Shown: piece after piece, positions 34,079-43,438 of the stretch | Position numbering within the stretch: the first letter of the stretch is position 1 | Layout of the letters: every line of letters starts with the position of its first letter | Assembly: GCF_003710805.1 (NCBI RefSeq) | Contig: NZ_RHHB01000014.1 | Location: 1-64,000, forward strand | Direction: 5' to 3' | DNA from: Agromyces tardus | GTDB lineage: Bacteria; Actinomycetota; Actinomycetes; Actinomycetales; Microbacteriaceae | Length of the DNA stretch: 64,000 nt | Made by a program: the position numbers and the translations under genes | The notes under the pieces: model-generated | Seen by the model: the letters and a program-made list of their open reading frames with translations, nothing else | The model's database searches: none | What the model was told of the DNA's origin: nothing

Positions 34079-34089
34079 TTGCGCCCCCG

Positions 34090-34166
34090 CCGGTCGAGTA
34101 GCGCGGAGCGCGTATCGAGACCCGGGGCCGCGGTCTCGAGTCGGCCCTGGCGGGCATCCTCGACCC
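34090..34166. repeat. Hairpin element after the HxlR gene
   Basis: Left arm CCGGTCGAGTAGCGCGGAGC..TATCGAGACC and a diverged right arm (GGTCTCGAGTCGGCCCTGGC..CTCGACCCGC). It lies between convergent HxlR and MOSC genes and may terminate both. Confidence 0.75.
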
Positions 34167-34177
34167 GCACACCACGC

Positions 34178-34744
34178 CTAGACGACGTCGAGCGGCTCCC
34201 GCGGCCCGTCGGGCAGCGTGACGGTGAGCGCGTCGCCCGCCCGCACGGTACCGCCGTCGACGACGACGGCCATGACGCCGGCCCGTCGATGGGTCGCACC
34301 GGATCCGTCGCGGCGGATGAGCCGCTTCATGAGACCGGACTGGAACCGGTCGATCTGCACGCACGGATTGCGCAGGCCGGTGAGCTCGACCTCGGCCGAG
34401 TCGCCCAGCCGGATCCGGGTGCCACGCGGGAGCGCGAGCAGGTCGACGCCCGCGGTCGTCACGTTCTCGCCGAGCTCGCCGGGCGCGACCTCGTGGCCCT
34501 CGACGGCCAGCTCGTCGAAGAGCTCGCGCTGGATGAGGTGCACCTGCCGCAGGTTCGGCGGCGTGTCGGCGCCCTTCACGCGCGACCGATGGCGCATCTT
34601 CGGGCCCGCGTGCGCGTCGCCCTCGACGCCGTGCCCGGCGATGAGCACGATCTCGTCGCGCACGGGCTTCGAGAAGCGGTGCGCGTCGTCGCGGGCGACG
34701 GCGACGACCGTCGGCGTGTCGGAGGTGTCGGATGCGGAGTCCAC
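34178..34744 (-). CDS. MOSC-domain protein
   Basis: A 188-residue MOSC protein with the opening FSKPVRDEIVLIAGHGVEGDAHAG, RQVHLIQRELFDEL, LGENVTTAGVDL and LTGLRNPCVQIDRFQSGLM. The Cys of LRNPC is the likely sulfur or molybdenum-cofactor handling residue of this family. Such stand-alone MOSC proteins may carry sulfur or reduce N-hydroxylated compounds, but the substrate is unknown. The start is a GTG with only a weak ribosome site. Confidence 0.85.
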   Translation of the reverse strand: MDSASDTSDTPTVVAVARDDAHRFSKPVRDEIVLIAGHGVEGDAHAGPKMRHRSRVKGADTPPNLRQVHLIQRELFDELAVEGHEVAPGELGENVTTAGVDLLALPRGTRIRLGDSAEVELTGLRNPCVQIDRFQSGLMKRLIRRDGSGATHRRAGVMAVVVDGGTVRAGDALTVTLPDGPREPLDVV

Positions 34745-34761
34745 CGTTCCAGTATCGTCCC

Positions 34762-34980
34762 GCCGGTCGAATGGGCCAGCGCCCCGCCGGTCGAGTAGGC
34801 CCGCCAGGGCCGTATCGAGACCCCGGTCGAGTAGGCCCGCAGGGCCGTATCGAGACCCCGGTCGCGAGGGGTCTCGATACGCGCTTCGCGCTACTCGACC
34901 GGCCAGGGGTCTCGATACGCGCTTCGCGCTACTCGACCGGCGAGGGGTCTCGATACGCGCTTCGCGCTACTCGACCGGCG
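34762..34980. repeat. Stacked hairpin-element arms, three left and three right
   Basis: Left arms begin at 34762 (truncated, reads into GGGCCAGC), 34786 and 34823. Right arms lie at about 34870-34902, 34909-34940 and 34946-34979. All left arms precede all right arms, so a nested multi-branch structure could form. The set separates the MOSC and cupin genes. Confidence 0.85.
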
Positions 34981-34987
34981 ACCGGCG

Positions 34988-35350
34988 CTACGGCGCCACG
35001 TACACCTTGCGCAGCGTCTGCCGCACCGTCCAGATCGTGCGCGTGCCCGCCGTGAGGCGCACGACCGAGCCCGGCCCCAGGATGATCGGGTCGGCGACCG
35101 GATGCTGGAACTCCACGGTCGCGGCGCCTGCGAGCACCACGAACACCTCGTCGGCCTCGGTGTCGTGCATCGCGCCCGGCGTCATCTCCCACACGCCCAC
35201 CACTCGGCCGCCGTCGTCGTCGAGCACGAGGTGCCCGGTGGTCGGCGCGCCGGAGACGACCTGGTCGGCCGGCACGGGTTCGTGCTCGAGGGCGACGGAT
35301 GCGGCATCCGCGATCGTGCTGGCAACGAGCCTGCCCACTTCGATGGTCAT
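34988..35350 (-). CDS. Cupin-domain protein
   Basis: A 120-residue single-domain cupin with the metal-site motif region GAMHDTEADEVFVVLAGAAT and the second motif PGSVVRLTAGTRTIWTV. It resembles small cupins found beside amine-oxidase genes. Its ATG overlaps the stop of the upstream FAD oxidoreductase gene (35347-35350), so both are made together. Function is unknown; a substrate-stabilising or sensing role is possible. Confidence 0.8.
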   Translation of the reverse strand: MTIEVGRLVASTIADAASVALEHEPVPADQVVSGAPTTGHLVLDDDGGRVVGVWEMTPGAMHDTEADEVFVVLAGAATVEFQHPVADPIILGPGSVVRLTAGTRTIWTVRQTLRKVYVAP

Positions 35351-36795
35351 GAGTCGAACCCCAATCCGAGTGCGTCGAGGGTCTTCAGCAGCAGGTTGCG
35401 CCGGCCGCCCTCGTGGTCGGCGCGGTCGAGCGACCAGCGCGTGGCGTTGATGCCGAGGGATGCCGCGGGCTCCGGCGGGAACGGCAGCGGGCGCTTCCGC
35501 ACCATCTCGAGCGAGGTGCGCTCGTTCTCGCGCTGCTCGAGCAGGTCGAGCATGACCTCGGCGGCGAAGCGCGTGCTCGCTACGCCGAGCCCCGTGAACC
35601 CGGCCGCATACGCGACCCGATGGTCGCGCGCGGTGCCGTAGAAGGCGGCGAACTGCGTCGACGTGTCGATCGCGCCCGCCCACCGGTGCGAGAAGCGCAG
35701 CCCCTCGAGCTGCGGGTAGGTCGTGAAGAAGTGGCTCGCGAGCTTGCGGAAGCTCTCGGGGCGCTCCTCGTACCGTTCGCGCACACGGCCGCCGTAGTGG
35801 TAGATCGCGTCGTAGCCGCCGTACAGGATGCGGTTGTCGCGCGTGAGCCGCGAGTAGTGGAACTGGTTCGCCATGTCGCCGATGCCCTGCCGGTTGGCCC
35901 AGCCGATCGACGCGAGCTGCTCGTTCGTGAGCGGCTCGGTCATGAGCACGTAGTCGTACACCGGCACGGTCATGAGTGCGTTGCGCTTGAGGAGCGAGGG
36001 GAACACATTCGTCGCGAGCACGGCGTGGCGCGCGACCACGCGGCCCTGGTCGCCGATGAGCGTCACCGCGCCGGTCGAGCCGGGCGTCGACAACCGGCGG
36101 ATGGGCGACTGCTCGTAGATCTCGACACCGAGCTCCTCGGCCGCGCGTGCGAGCTCGGCCGCGAGCTTGCCGGGGTGGAGGATCGCCGAGGTGCGGGTGT
36201 TCCAGACCGCCCCGAGGTACGTAGGCGAGGCGACCTCGGCGCGGATCGCGGCCTCGTCGAGGAACCGCACGGTGTCGTCGCCGCGCGCCGCGGCATCCGC
36301 CATCGACTCGTGCAGCCACTCGAGCTGGTGCGGCTCCACGGCGACGTCGAGGGCGCCGTTGCGCTCGAACTCGAAGTCGATGCCGAGCTCGGCGCCGGCG
36401 GCCTCGATCGCGTCGAGGTTCTCGAGTCCGAGCCGGTCGAGGGTCTCGAGCTCGTCGGGCCAGCGGGCCAGGCCGTTCTCGCGGCCGTGCGTGAGGCTCG
36501 CCTCGCAGAAGCCGCCGTTGCGCCCGGATGCCGCCCAGCCGATCGTCTTCGCCTCGACGAGCACGACGTGCAGCGCCGGGTTGCGTCGCTTCGCGAGCAC
36601 CGCCGTCCACAGGCCCGTGTAGCCGCCCCCGACGATGGCGAGCTCGGCGACCCGCTCGCCGGTGAGCTTCGGCCGCGGGCGCTTCGCCTCGGCCGAGAGG
36701 TCGTCGAGCCAGAACACCGACTGTCGGGTCTCGGCGAGGGCATGGTCGATGACGGATGCCGCTGGCCGGCGCCGTTCGAATACGGTCGTTCCCAT
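35347..36795 (-). CDS. DAO-family FAD-dependent oxidoreductase (PuuB-like)
   Basis: A 482-residue flavoenzyme. It has the dinucleotide fold LAIVGGGYTGLWTAVLA followed by VEAKTIGWAASGRNGGFCEA and a C-terminal GFTGLGVASTRFAAEVML FAD contact. This layout fits gamma-glutamylputrescine/glycine-type oxidases. In a window with aminotransferases, MmsA and an amine oxidase, an amine substrate is likely. ATG 36795 follows GGAGTGAG. It heads a two-gene operon with the cupin. Confidence 0.85.
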   Translation of the reverse strand: MGTTVFERRRPAASVIDHALAETRQSVFWLDDLSAEAKRPRPKLTGERVAELAIVGGGYTGLWTAVLAKRRNPALHVVLVEAKTIGWAASGRNGGFCEASLTHGRENGLARWPDELETLDRLGLENLDAIEAAGAELGIDFEFERNGALDVAVEPHQLEWLHESMADAAARGDDTVRFLDEAAIRAEVASPTYLGAVWNTRTSAILHPGKLAAELARAAEELGVEIYEQSPIRRLSTPGSTGAVTLIGDQGRVVARHAVLATNVFPSLLKRNALMTVPVYDYVLMTEPLTNEQLASIGWANRQGIGDMANQFHYSRLTRDNRILYGGYDAIYHYGGRVRERYEERPESFRKLASHFFTTYPQLEGLRFSHRWAGAIDTSTQFAAFYGTARDHRVAYAAGFTGLGVASTRFAAEVMLDLLEQRENERTSLEMVRKRPLPFPPEPAASLGINATRWSLDRADHEGGRRNLLLKTLDALGLGFDS

Positions 36796-37015
36796 CCGGG
36801 GCTCACTCCGATGCGTCGTGGTGCCCCAATCCTCCCGCGCGGGGGGGCGAGCCGCCAGTGGCGCGGTGTCGCGACATCCGCGCCGCGCCGGACGAATTGG
36901 CCGGATGGACAACTTCGGGCTGGCGCCTCATCCTTCAGGGCGACGCGGATGTCGGTGGCCCCGGGCAACATGGGATCAGCGCGATCCGCGCGACCGACCC
37001 CGCGAAGGACTGCCT

Positions 37016-37822
37016 GTGAGCGAACAGCCTGTCACCGACCTGCCTGCGACCCTCGACTACGCGCGCTACGAACTCGAGTTCGACGCGGACTTCTCGGGGC
37101 CCGACCTCGATCCGGCCCAGTGGGTGCCGCACTACCTTCCCCAGTGGTCGAGCCGCGAGCAGACTCGCGCGCGCTACGACGTCGGCGACGGGCTGCTCAC
37201 GCTGCGGGTCGACGCCGACCAGCCGCCGTGGTCGATCGAGTACGACGGCAGCGTGCGCGTGTCGAACCTGCAGACCGGGGTGCGGTCGGGTCCGGTCGGC
37301 AGCGCTTCGGGGCAGCACCCGTTCCGCGACGGCCTCGTGGTGCGCGAGCAGCAGGCCGAGCAGCGGCTGTACGCGCCGCAGTACGGCATCGTCGAGGTCC
37401 GCGCCGCCGCTACCGACGACCCGCACAGCATGGTCGCCCTGTGGCTCATCGGCGTGGAAGACGAGCCCGAGCGCTCGGCCGAGATCTGCGTCATGGAGAT
37501 CTTCGGTCGCGAGCTCACCGATGCCGCGGGCCTCGTCGGCATGGGCGTGCACCCGTTCAACGACCCCGCGGTCGCCGACGACTTCGACCGTGTGCGCGTC
37601 GAGGGCGACCTGCGCGAGTTCCACGACTACGCCATCGAGTGGCTGCCGAGCGGCATCCGCTTCTTCGTCGACGGGCGGCTCGTGCGCGAGACCGACCAGT
37701 CACCGGGCTACCCCCTGCAGCTCATGCTCGACGTCTTCCACTTCCCGCCAGAGGAGGGCGACGCCGGCCGGTATCCGAAGGAGTTCCAGGTGCAGCGGGT
37801 GCGCGGGTTCCGGCCGCGCTGA
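37016..37822 (+). CDS. GH16-like concanavalin-fold protein with altered active-site motif
   Basis: A 268-residue soluble protein without a signal peptide. It has GH16 features: an N-terminal ELEFDADFSGPDLDPAQWVPHYLP, the beta-strand GIVEVRAAATDDPHSMVALWLIG, and the would-be catalytic strand AEICVMEIFGREL. Normal GH16 enzymes read ExDxxE there; this protein reads ExCxxE, so the helper Asp is replaced by Cys while both Glu remain. FHDYAIEWLPSGIRFFVDG is conserved in the family. It may be an unusual hydrolase or a binding protein. The GTG start follows GAAGGA. Confidence 0.75.
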   Translation: MSEQPVTDLPATLDYARYELEFDADFSGPDLDPAQWVPHYLPQWSSREQTRARYDVGDGLLTLRVDADQPPWSIEYDGSVRVSNLQTGVRSGPVGSASGQHPFRDGLVVREQQAEQRLYAPQYGIVEVRAAATDDPHSMVALWLIGVEDEPERSAEICVMEIFGRELTDAAGLVGMGVHPFNDPAVADDFDRVRVEGDLREFHDYAIEWLPSGIRFFVDGRLVRETDQSPGYPLQLMLDVFHFPPEEGDAGRYPKEFQVQRVRGFRPR

Positions 37823-37834
37823 TCCCGGGGCGCC

Positions 37835-38094
37835 CGTCGATCGAGTAGTGCGAAGCGCGACCCCGTCGATCGAGTAGCGCGAAGCGCGACCCCGTCGATC
37901 GAGTAGCGCGAAGCGCGACCCCGTCGATCGAGTAGCGCGAAGCGCGACCCCGTCGATCGAGTAGCGCGAAGCGCGTATCGAGATCCGGAACGCAGGGTCT
38001 CGATACGGCGCTGCGCGCCTACTCGACCGGCGAGGCGGCGCTGCGCGCCTACTCGACCGGCGGGGGTCGCGCTGCGTGCCTACTCGACCGGCGG
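37835..38094. repeat. Tandem 29-bp left arms (5 copies) and three right arms of the hairpin element
   Basis: Five direct repeats of CGTCGATCGAGTAGCGCGAA+GCGCGACCC start at 37835, 37864, 37893, 37922 and 37951. The first has one variant base, and the last runs into GCGTATCGAGATCC. Three right arms (CTGCGCGCCTACTCGACCGG type) follow to 38094. The last abuts the stop codon of the regulator gene. Copies have no unique spacers. Confidence 0.9.
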
Positions 38095-38095
38095 G

Positions 38096-39619
38096 TCAGC
38101 GGGGCGCGTGCGCCTCGAGGAACTGGTACACCTCGGTCTGGTCCACGCCCGGGAACGTCCCCGTGGGCAGCGCCGCGAGCAGCGAGGTCGGGGTGCGCGC
38201 GGCCGGCCACGAGGCATCCGCCCACTTGTCGCTGAGATCGCCGGGCGCGCGGCGGCAGCACGACTCGTCGGGACAGCGTGACACCGCCCGGTGCGGTGTC
38301 TCGCGCCCTCGGAACCACTTGACGTGCTCGAAGGGCACGCCCACCGACACGGAGTACTCGCCCTCCTTGGCCTTCTCGATGCGCGAGGTGCACCAGAACG
38401 TGCCCGAGGGCGTGTCGGTGTACTGGTACCACGGGCTGAATCGGTCCTCGACGTCGAACACGGTGCGCGCCGTCCAGTTGCGGCACACGATCGTGCCCTC
38501 GACGGCGCCGAGCGCGTCGGACGGGAACTTCACCGAGTCGTTCTCGTAGGCCTTGATGATCGTGCCCGACTCGTGCACCTTCATGAAGTGCACGGGGATG
38601 TCGAGGCGCGCCGTCGCGAGGTTCGTGAAGCGGTGGGCGGCGGTCTCGTACGAGACGGCGAAGTGGTCGCGCAGCTCCTCCATCGAGATGCGGCGCAGGT
38701 TCTTCGCCTCGCTGAGGTAGCGCACCGCGGCCTGCTCGGGCAGCAGGATCGCGGCGGTGAGGTAGTTCGTCTGCACCCGCTGGCGCAGGAAGTCGCCGTA
38801 GTTGCGCGGTTCCTCATGCCCGAGCAGGTGGCTCGAGAGCGCCTGCAGGATGGGCGAGCGCGAGTCGCGCGACGGCGACTGCTGCGTGGGCAGGTAGATG
38901 CGGCCGTTGCGCTTGTCGGTCACCGACCGCGTGGAGTGCGGCAGGTCGCCCACGTAGTGCAGCGAGTAGCCCAGGTGCGAGGCCATGTCGGCGACGAGCT
39001 GGTGCGACACGGGTCCGCCGGCGTGGCCGACGGCCTCGAGCAGCTCGGCCGCGCGCGCCTCGAGCTCGGGGAAGAAGTTGTCGCGGGCGCGCATCTCGGC
39101 GCGCAGCTCGGCGTTGGCTCGCCGAGCCTCCTCCGGCGTGGCCGCGCGCTCGCGGTGCAGCCGGTCGATCTCGTTGTGCAGCGCGAGGATCGTCTGCAAC
39201 GTCTGGTCGGTCATGCCCTTCGCGACGCGGAACGAGGGGAGGCCCAGCGCCGAGAACACCGGGCCGCGCTGGGCTCGCTCGACGGCGATCTCGAGGGCCG
39301 CGCGCTCCGACGGGGCGTCGGGCTTGAGCAGCTCGTCGGCCGTGGTGCCGAGGGCGAGGGCGATCGTGCGCAGCATCGAGAGGCGCGGCTCGCGCTTGCC
39401 GTTCTCGATCGCCGAGACCTGCGACGGCGCCCGGTCGATCGCGGCGGCGAGCTCGCCGAGGGTCATGCCGCGGGCGGTGCGGCGATCGCGGATGCGGCGG
39501 CCGAGCGTCAGCGCGTCGACCTCGTCGCCGTCGGCCTCGACGGCACCGAGCACGACGGGTGCGGTGGCGACGGAGGCGGCGAGGACCGTGGGGCGACGTG
39601 TGCGATCGGCGGTGACCAT
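38096..39619 (-). CDS. XRE-family regulator of RamB/ScfR type
   Basis: A 507-residue protein. An N-terminal helix-turn-helix lies at about residues 38-92 (LGRRIRDRRTARGMTLGELA, then PSQVSAIENGKREPRLSML). A central IrrE/ImmA-like region (LSSHLLGHEEPRNYGDFLRQ) and a C-terminal DUF2083-like domain with a Cys-rich patch (RCPDESCCRRAPGD) follow. This is the layout of RamB, which regulates acetate and glyoxylate-shunt genes in Corynebacterium. aceA and aceB lie 7-10 kb away. Upstream, ACGGAA (39654) and TTCCGT (39672) form a dyad that may be its own operator. Confidence 0.82.
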   Translation of the reverse strand: MVTADRTRRPTVLAASVATAPVVLGAVEADGDEVDALTLGRRIRDRRTARGMTLGELAAAIDRAPSQVSAIENGKREPRLSMLRTIALALGTTADELLKPDAPSERAALEIAVERAQRGPVFSALGLPSFRVAKGMTDQTLQTILALHNEIDRLHRERAATPEEARRANAELRAEMRARDNFFPELEARAAELLEAVGHAGGPVSHQLVADMASHLGYSLHYVGDLPHSTRSVTDKRNGRIYLPTQQSPSRDSRSPILQALSSHLLGHEEPRNYGDFLRQRVQTNYLTAAILLPEQAAVRYLSEAKNLRRISMEELRDHFAVSYETAAHRFTNLATARLDIPVHFMKVHESGTIIKAYENDSVKFPSDALGAVEGTIVCRNWTARTVFDVEDRFSPWYQYTDTPSGTFWCTSRIEKAKEGEYSVSVGVPFEHVKWFRGRETPHRAVSRCPDESCCRRAPGDLSDKWADASWPAARTPTSLLAALPTGTFPGVDQTEVYQFLEAHAPR

Positions 39620-39787
39620 GCCTCATGCTCACATGAGCGAGCGGATGTCGCAAACGGAAGAACTGCGATCGTTCCGTCTTCGTGGCGGATTCCGAGCCGG
39701 AATCGGCTCAGGCTGCAGCATCCGCTCGTGAAATCAGCACGAATTTTTGCACCGGGGCGCACGCAGCCGCAGCCGCCGCCGCTGCGG

Positions 39788-41559
39788 CTACCAGCGACGA
39801 CGTGCCACGACGGCGTCGAGCGCCGCCCACGCGAGCAGCGCGCCGGCGCCGATGGCGAGCGCGAACCCCGCCGACGCCGTCGTGACGACCCCGGAGACCG
39901 AGGGCGGCGACATGGTCAGGAACACGAGTGCCGCGACGGCCGCGCCCGCGCCAGCGAGCAGGAGCGCCGACCGGCGCACGAGCCCGGTGAGCAGGCGGCG
40001 GTCGCGGTGGTCGGCGAGGAGCCGCACGTTGACGTTGAGCGACCCGTTCTCGAGCGCGAACCCGATGCGATCGATGCGGCGGGGCAGTCTGCGCACGCTC
40101 GGCAGCAGCGCGAGCGCCTCGGTCGTGACGAGCTGGCGCACGTGTGCGGGCGTCATCTGGTCGCGGATCTGCTCGGCGGCGATCGCCCGCGACTCCTCGA
40201 TGAGGTCGAAGTCGGGCACGGTGGAGCGCAGCGTGCCGTCGAGCACCGCGAAGCCGCGCGCGGCGGCGACGAACTCGGCGGGAACGGTCTGCCCGTACCG
40301 GGTCAGCAGGTCCACGAGCGCGTCGACCGTGGCGACGGTGACCACCGCGCCCGGTCCGAGCTCGAACGTGATGAAGGTGCTGAGGTCGCGCCGGAACACC
40401 GCCTCGTCGGCGCCGGGGCGCAGCGGCGCGAGCGCGAGCAACCCGTCGGCGATGAGCTGCGTGTCGCCCTGCAGGTACGCGATGACGAGCTCCTGGATCG
40501 CCTCCCGCAGCTGCAGGTCGAGCCGGCCCACCGAACCGAAGTCGACGAGGCCGGGCCGCCCGTCGGCGAGCACCAGGATGTTCCCGGGGTGGAGGTCGGC
40601 GTGGTAGACCCCGTCGAACGCGATCTGCCGCACGAACGCGCGCAGCACGGTGCGCATGGTTTCGGTGAGCTGCGCGAGCTCGGCCGACCCTGCGCGCGGC
40701 GCGGGCCGCCGACCGCGCCGTTCGACGCGGCGCGCGCGCGCCGGGTCGCCAGCGTCTCGCCCTCGAGGAACTCCATCACGAGCACGCGGTCGCTCGACAG
40801 CGACGGATGCGGCCGCGGCAGGCGCAGCTCGTCGGCACGCGGGGAGCGCGACTGCATGGCGTGCATGGCCGCGAGGTTCACCGCCTCGAGCCGGAAGTCC
40901 AGCTGGCGCAGCAGGTCGGCGGCGTACTGCTCGGCGACCGCCTGCACGCCGAGCGCGCGGGCCTGCGGCGACGTGCGGACGAGTGCGTTGGCGACGCGCA
41001 GCGCGATGTCGACGTCGCGGCGCACCTCGGGCACGATGCCGGGCCGGCGCACCTTGACCGCCACCACGTCGCCGGAGTGGAGCGTCGCGCGGTGCACCTG
41101 GGCGATCGATGCCGCGGCGAGCGGGGTCGGGTCGAACCGTGCGAAGACGCTCGTGAGCGGTCCGCCGAACTCCTCCTCGAGCTCGGCCTCGACCGCGTTC
41201 CACTCGGCGGGTTCCACGGACTGCTGCAGGCCGGACAGCGCCGCGACGTACTCGTCGGGCAGGATGTCGGCCCGCGTCGACATGAGCTGGCCCATCTTCA
41301 CGAACGCCCCGCCGGCCTCCTCGAGTGCGAGCCGCAACCCCTGCGCCTGCGCGGCGCGCAGCGAGGCACGACTCGGATCGCTCGAGAGGTCGAGCTTCCG
41401 GAAGGGCAGGAGCCCGTGTCGGCGGGCGATGCGGTTGAGCTCGGCGAAGCGACGGCCCCGGCTGAGCACCGAGCCGTTCGCCGCCTTGGCGTCGGCGCCC
41501 GACACCCGGGCCAGCACGTCCCCGATCTTCGGGATCGTGACCCCTCGTGCGCCTTCCAC
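39788..41559 (-). pseudogene. ABC1/UbiB-family kinase-like gene, frameshifted
   Basis: The N-terminal half reads in one frame (EEAGGAFVKMGQLMSTRADI, AAASIAQVHRATLHSGDVVAVKV, VLVMEFLEGETLA). From about 40750-40690 homology switches frame to AELAQLTETMRTVLRAFVRQ and VYHADLHPGNILVLADGRPGLVDFG, ending with two C-terminal membrane helices. The switch fits loss of 2 bases or gain of 1, and a GC-dinucleotide run lies at 40733-40744. UbiB proteins are atypical kinases or ATPases linked to isoprenoid lipid metabolism. Both the KxGQ and HADxHPGN/DFG motifs are intact, so a repaired reading would give a normal protein. GTG 41559 is the likeliest start. Confidence 0.8.
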
Positions 41560-41703
41560 CGTTCCGCCCTTCGCCGTGCCCTGTCGTGGTCTCCTCCAAG
41601 GCGACGGCGCGGCGATGCGCATCGGCGCGGTGCGGATACTCGGCAGATCGGCAGGCGGGCGGATGCGGCATCCGCTCGCCTGCCGCGAGCCTGGATCGTG
41701 GAC

Positions 41704-42657
41704 TCAGCCGGCGAGCTGCGGTTTCAGCTCACGCGCGAAGAAGTCGAGGAATCCGTCGGGGTCGGATCCGTTGTTCATGAGCACGACGTGATCGTAGCCC
41801 GCCTGCTCGTACTGCCGGATCGCGGCCAGGTGCTTCGCGGCATCGGGTCCGCACGGCATCTGCCCCGCGACGTCCTCCTCGCGCACGTATCGCGCCGATG
41901 CCTCGAAGTTCGCCGGGTTGGGCAACTCGCTCATGACCTTCCAGCCCGTCAGCGACCACCGGGCCGACTCGAAGGCGGCTCGAACCGCGGAGGCCTCGTC
42001 CTCCGCCCAGGCGAGACCGACCTCGCCGTACGCGGGACCGGCCCCACCCGCGGACCGGTAGGCCTCGAACAGCTCGGCCTTCGGCTCGGTGCCGAACATC
42101 CCGTCGCCGAGCTCGGCGGCGAGCTCCGCGGCATCCGGCCCACCCGCCGCGACGACGATCTGCGGAAGCCGCTCGGGCAGGTCGAAGACGCGCGCGTCCT
42201 CGAGATCGAGGTACTCGCCGCGATACGAGTGGTAGCCGCCCGACCAGAGCAGCCGGATGATCTCGATGGCCTCGCGCAGCATCGCCTGGCGTTCGGCGAC
42301 GGCGGGGAAGCCGCGGCCGACGACGTGTTCATTGAGCCGCTCGCCCGACCCCAGGCCGAGCGTGAAGCGTCCGTCGGAGAGCAGCGACATCGTCGCGGCC
42401 GCCTGTGCGATGACCGCCGGGTGGTACCGCACCGTGGGGCAGGTCACGCCGGTCGCGAGGCCGAGGGAGTCCGTGCCCGCCGCGATCGCACCGAGCACCG
42501 ACCAGGCGAAAGGGGAGTGGCCCTGCGAGTCGAGCCACGGGTGGAAATGGTCGCTGATCTCGACGAAGTCGAATCCGGATGCCTCGGCGAGCTGCGCCTG
42601 GCGCACGAGTTCCTTCGGACCGAATCCCTCGGCGGCGAGCTTGTATCCGTACTGCAT
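41704..42657 (-). CDS. F420-dependent LLM-class oxidoreductase
   Basis: A 317-residue TIM-barrel oxidoreductase of the luciferase-like family, close to the F420-dependent glucose-6-phosphate dehydrogenase-like group. Signature stretches are FDFVEISDHFHPW, GLATGVTCPTVRYHPAVIAQ, GRFTLGLGSGERLNEHVVG and LPQIVVAAGGPDAAEL. It implies that the host makes coenzyme F420. The substrate is unknown. The ATG follows GGGGGA. Confidence 0.85.
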   Translation of the reverse strand: MQYGYKLAAEGFGPKELVRQAQLAEASGFDFVEISDHFHPWLDSQGHSPFAWSVLGAIAAGTDSLGLATGVTCPTVRYHPAVIAQAAATMSLLSDGRFTLGLGSGERLNEHVVGRGFPAVAERQAMLREAIEIIRLLWSGGYHSYRGEYLDLEDARVFDLPERLPQIVVAAGGPDAAELAAELGDGMFGTEPKAELFEAYRSAGGAGPAYGEVGLAWAEDEASAVRAAFESARWSLTGWKVMSELPNPANFEASARYVREEDVAGQMPCGPDAAKHLAAIRQYEQAGYDHVVLMNNGSDPDGFLDFFARELKPQLAG

Positions 42658-42738
42658 GGTGTGTCCCCCTTCGACCCGGGCGACGCTACGCGGGCGCGGC
42701 AGCGACGGGGACCGGGTTGACCCGGGCGGCCGCTGCCG

Positions 42739-43431
42739 TTACGGGTCGGCGCGGTCGGAGCGGCTCGGGGCGCCCTGCGTCGCGGAGGCGCCGGCCGCTG
42801 CGGCGGCGAGGATGCCGGCCGCGGTGAGCGTGCAGACGGCGAGGCCGGGCTGCACCAGCGTCGCGGCGAGCACGAGGACCGCGGCCGTCCGGAGTCCGAT
42901 CACCCGGATGCGGCCCGAGCCGAACACCGACCCGAGCGCGGTCGCCGACGCGGCGGCGAGGATCAGCGCGGCAGGCAGGAGCGCCCCGCTCCAGTACGCG
43001 GCGGTGTCGGCGAGCCCGTGACTTCGGTGCACCAGGAACCACGTCGCGAGGAACGCCCAGGCGATGCCCGCGATCGCGACGACGACCAGCAGCCGGGTCC
43101 GCGTGGTCCGTGAGGGGTTGACGAAGATGAGCAGCCCGGAGAGGAACGCGGGCACGACGGCGGCGCACAGCAGTACCGCAAGGGACTCGAGGTAGCCGAT
43201 TCCGTCGGCGCAGATGAAGCTGTCGCCGCCGAGCGGATCCGCTTCGCAGCGGACGTGCAACTGGTCGCGCGCCAACCCGACCGCGAGGGGCGCGGTGAGG
43301 ACCGAGAGCACCGCTCCCGCGATCACCCAGACCACGATCCATCCCTGTCGCGCCCACACCGGGTCATCGTGTCGCACGGTGCGGTCGGATGACGCCACGA
43401 ACCGCGGCGCGTCGCCGGCCGGCGTCGGCAC
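42739..43431 (-). CDS. Six-helix membrane protein next to HxlR regulator
   Basis: A 230-residue membrane protein of about six helices, with a periplasmic loop containing two Cys (VRCEADPLGGDSFICADG). The protein has no internal Met, so the start must be a GTG. The one at 43431, 8 bases after the HxlR stop, is chosen; another at VRHDD is possible. It probably forms an operon with the HxlR gene. No known family is recognised. Confidence 0.55.
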   Translation of the reverse strand: MPTPAGDAPRFVASSDRTVRHDDPVWARQGWIVVWVIAGAVLSVLTAPLAVGLARDQLHVRCEADPLGGDSFICADGIGYLESLAVLLCAAVVPAFLSGLLIFVNPSRTTRTRLLVVVAIAGIAWAFLATWFLVHRSHGLADTAAYWSGALLPAALILAAASATALGSVFGSGRIRVIGLRTAAVLVLAATLVQPGLAVCTLTAAGILAAAAAGASATQGAPSRSDRADP

Positions 43432-43438
43432 GCACGCG

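Noticed and set aside
37835-38094. Possible CRISPR array (regular 29-bp repeats)
   Set aside because: The repeats are contiguous without unique spacers and are arms of the dispersed hairpin element; no cas gene is nearby.
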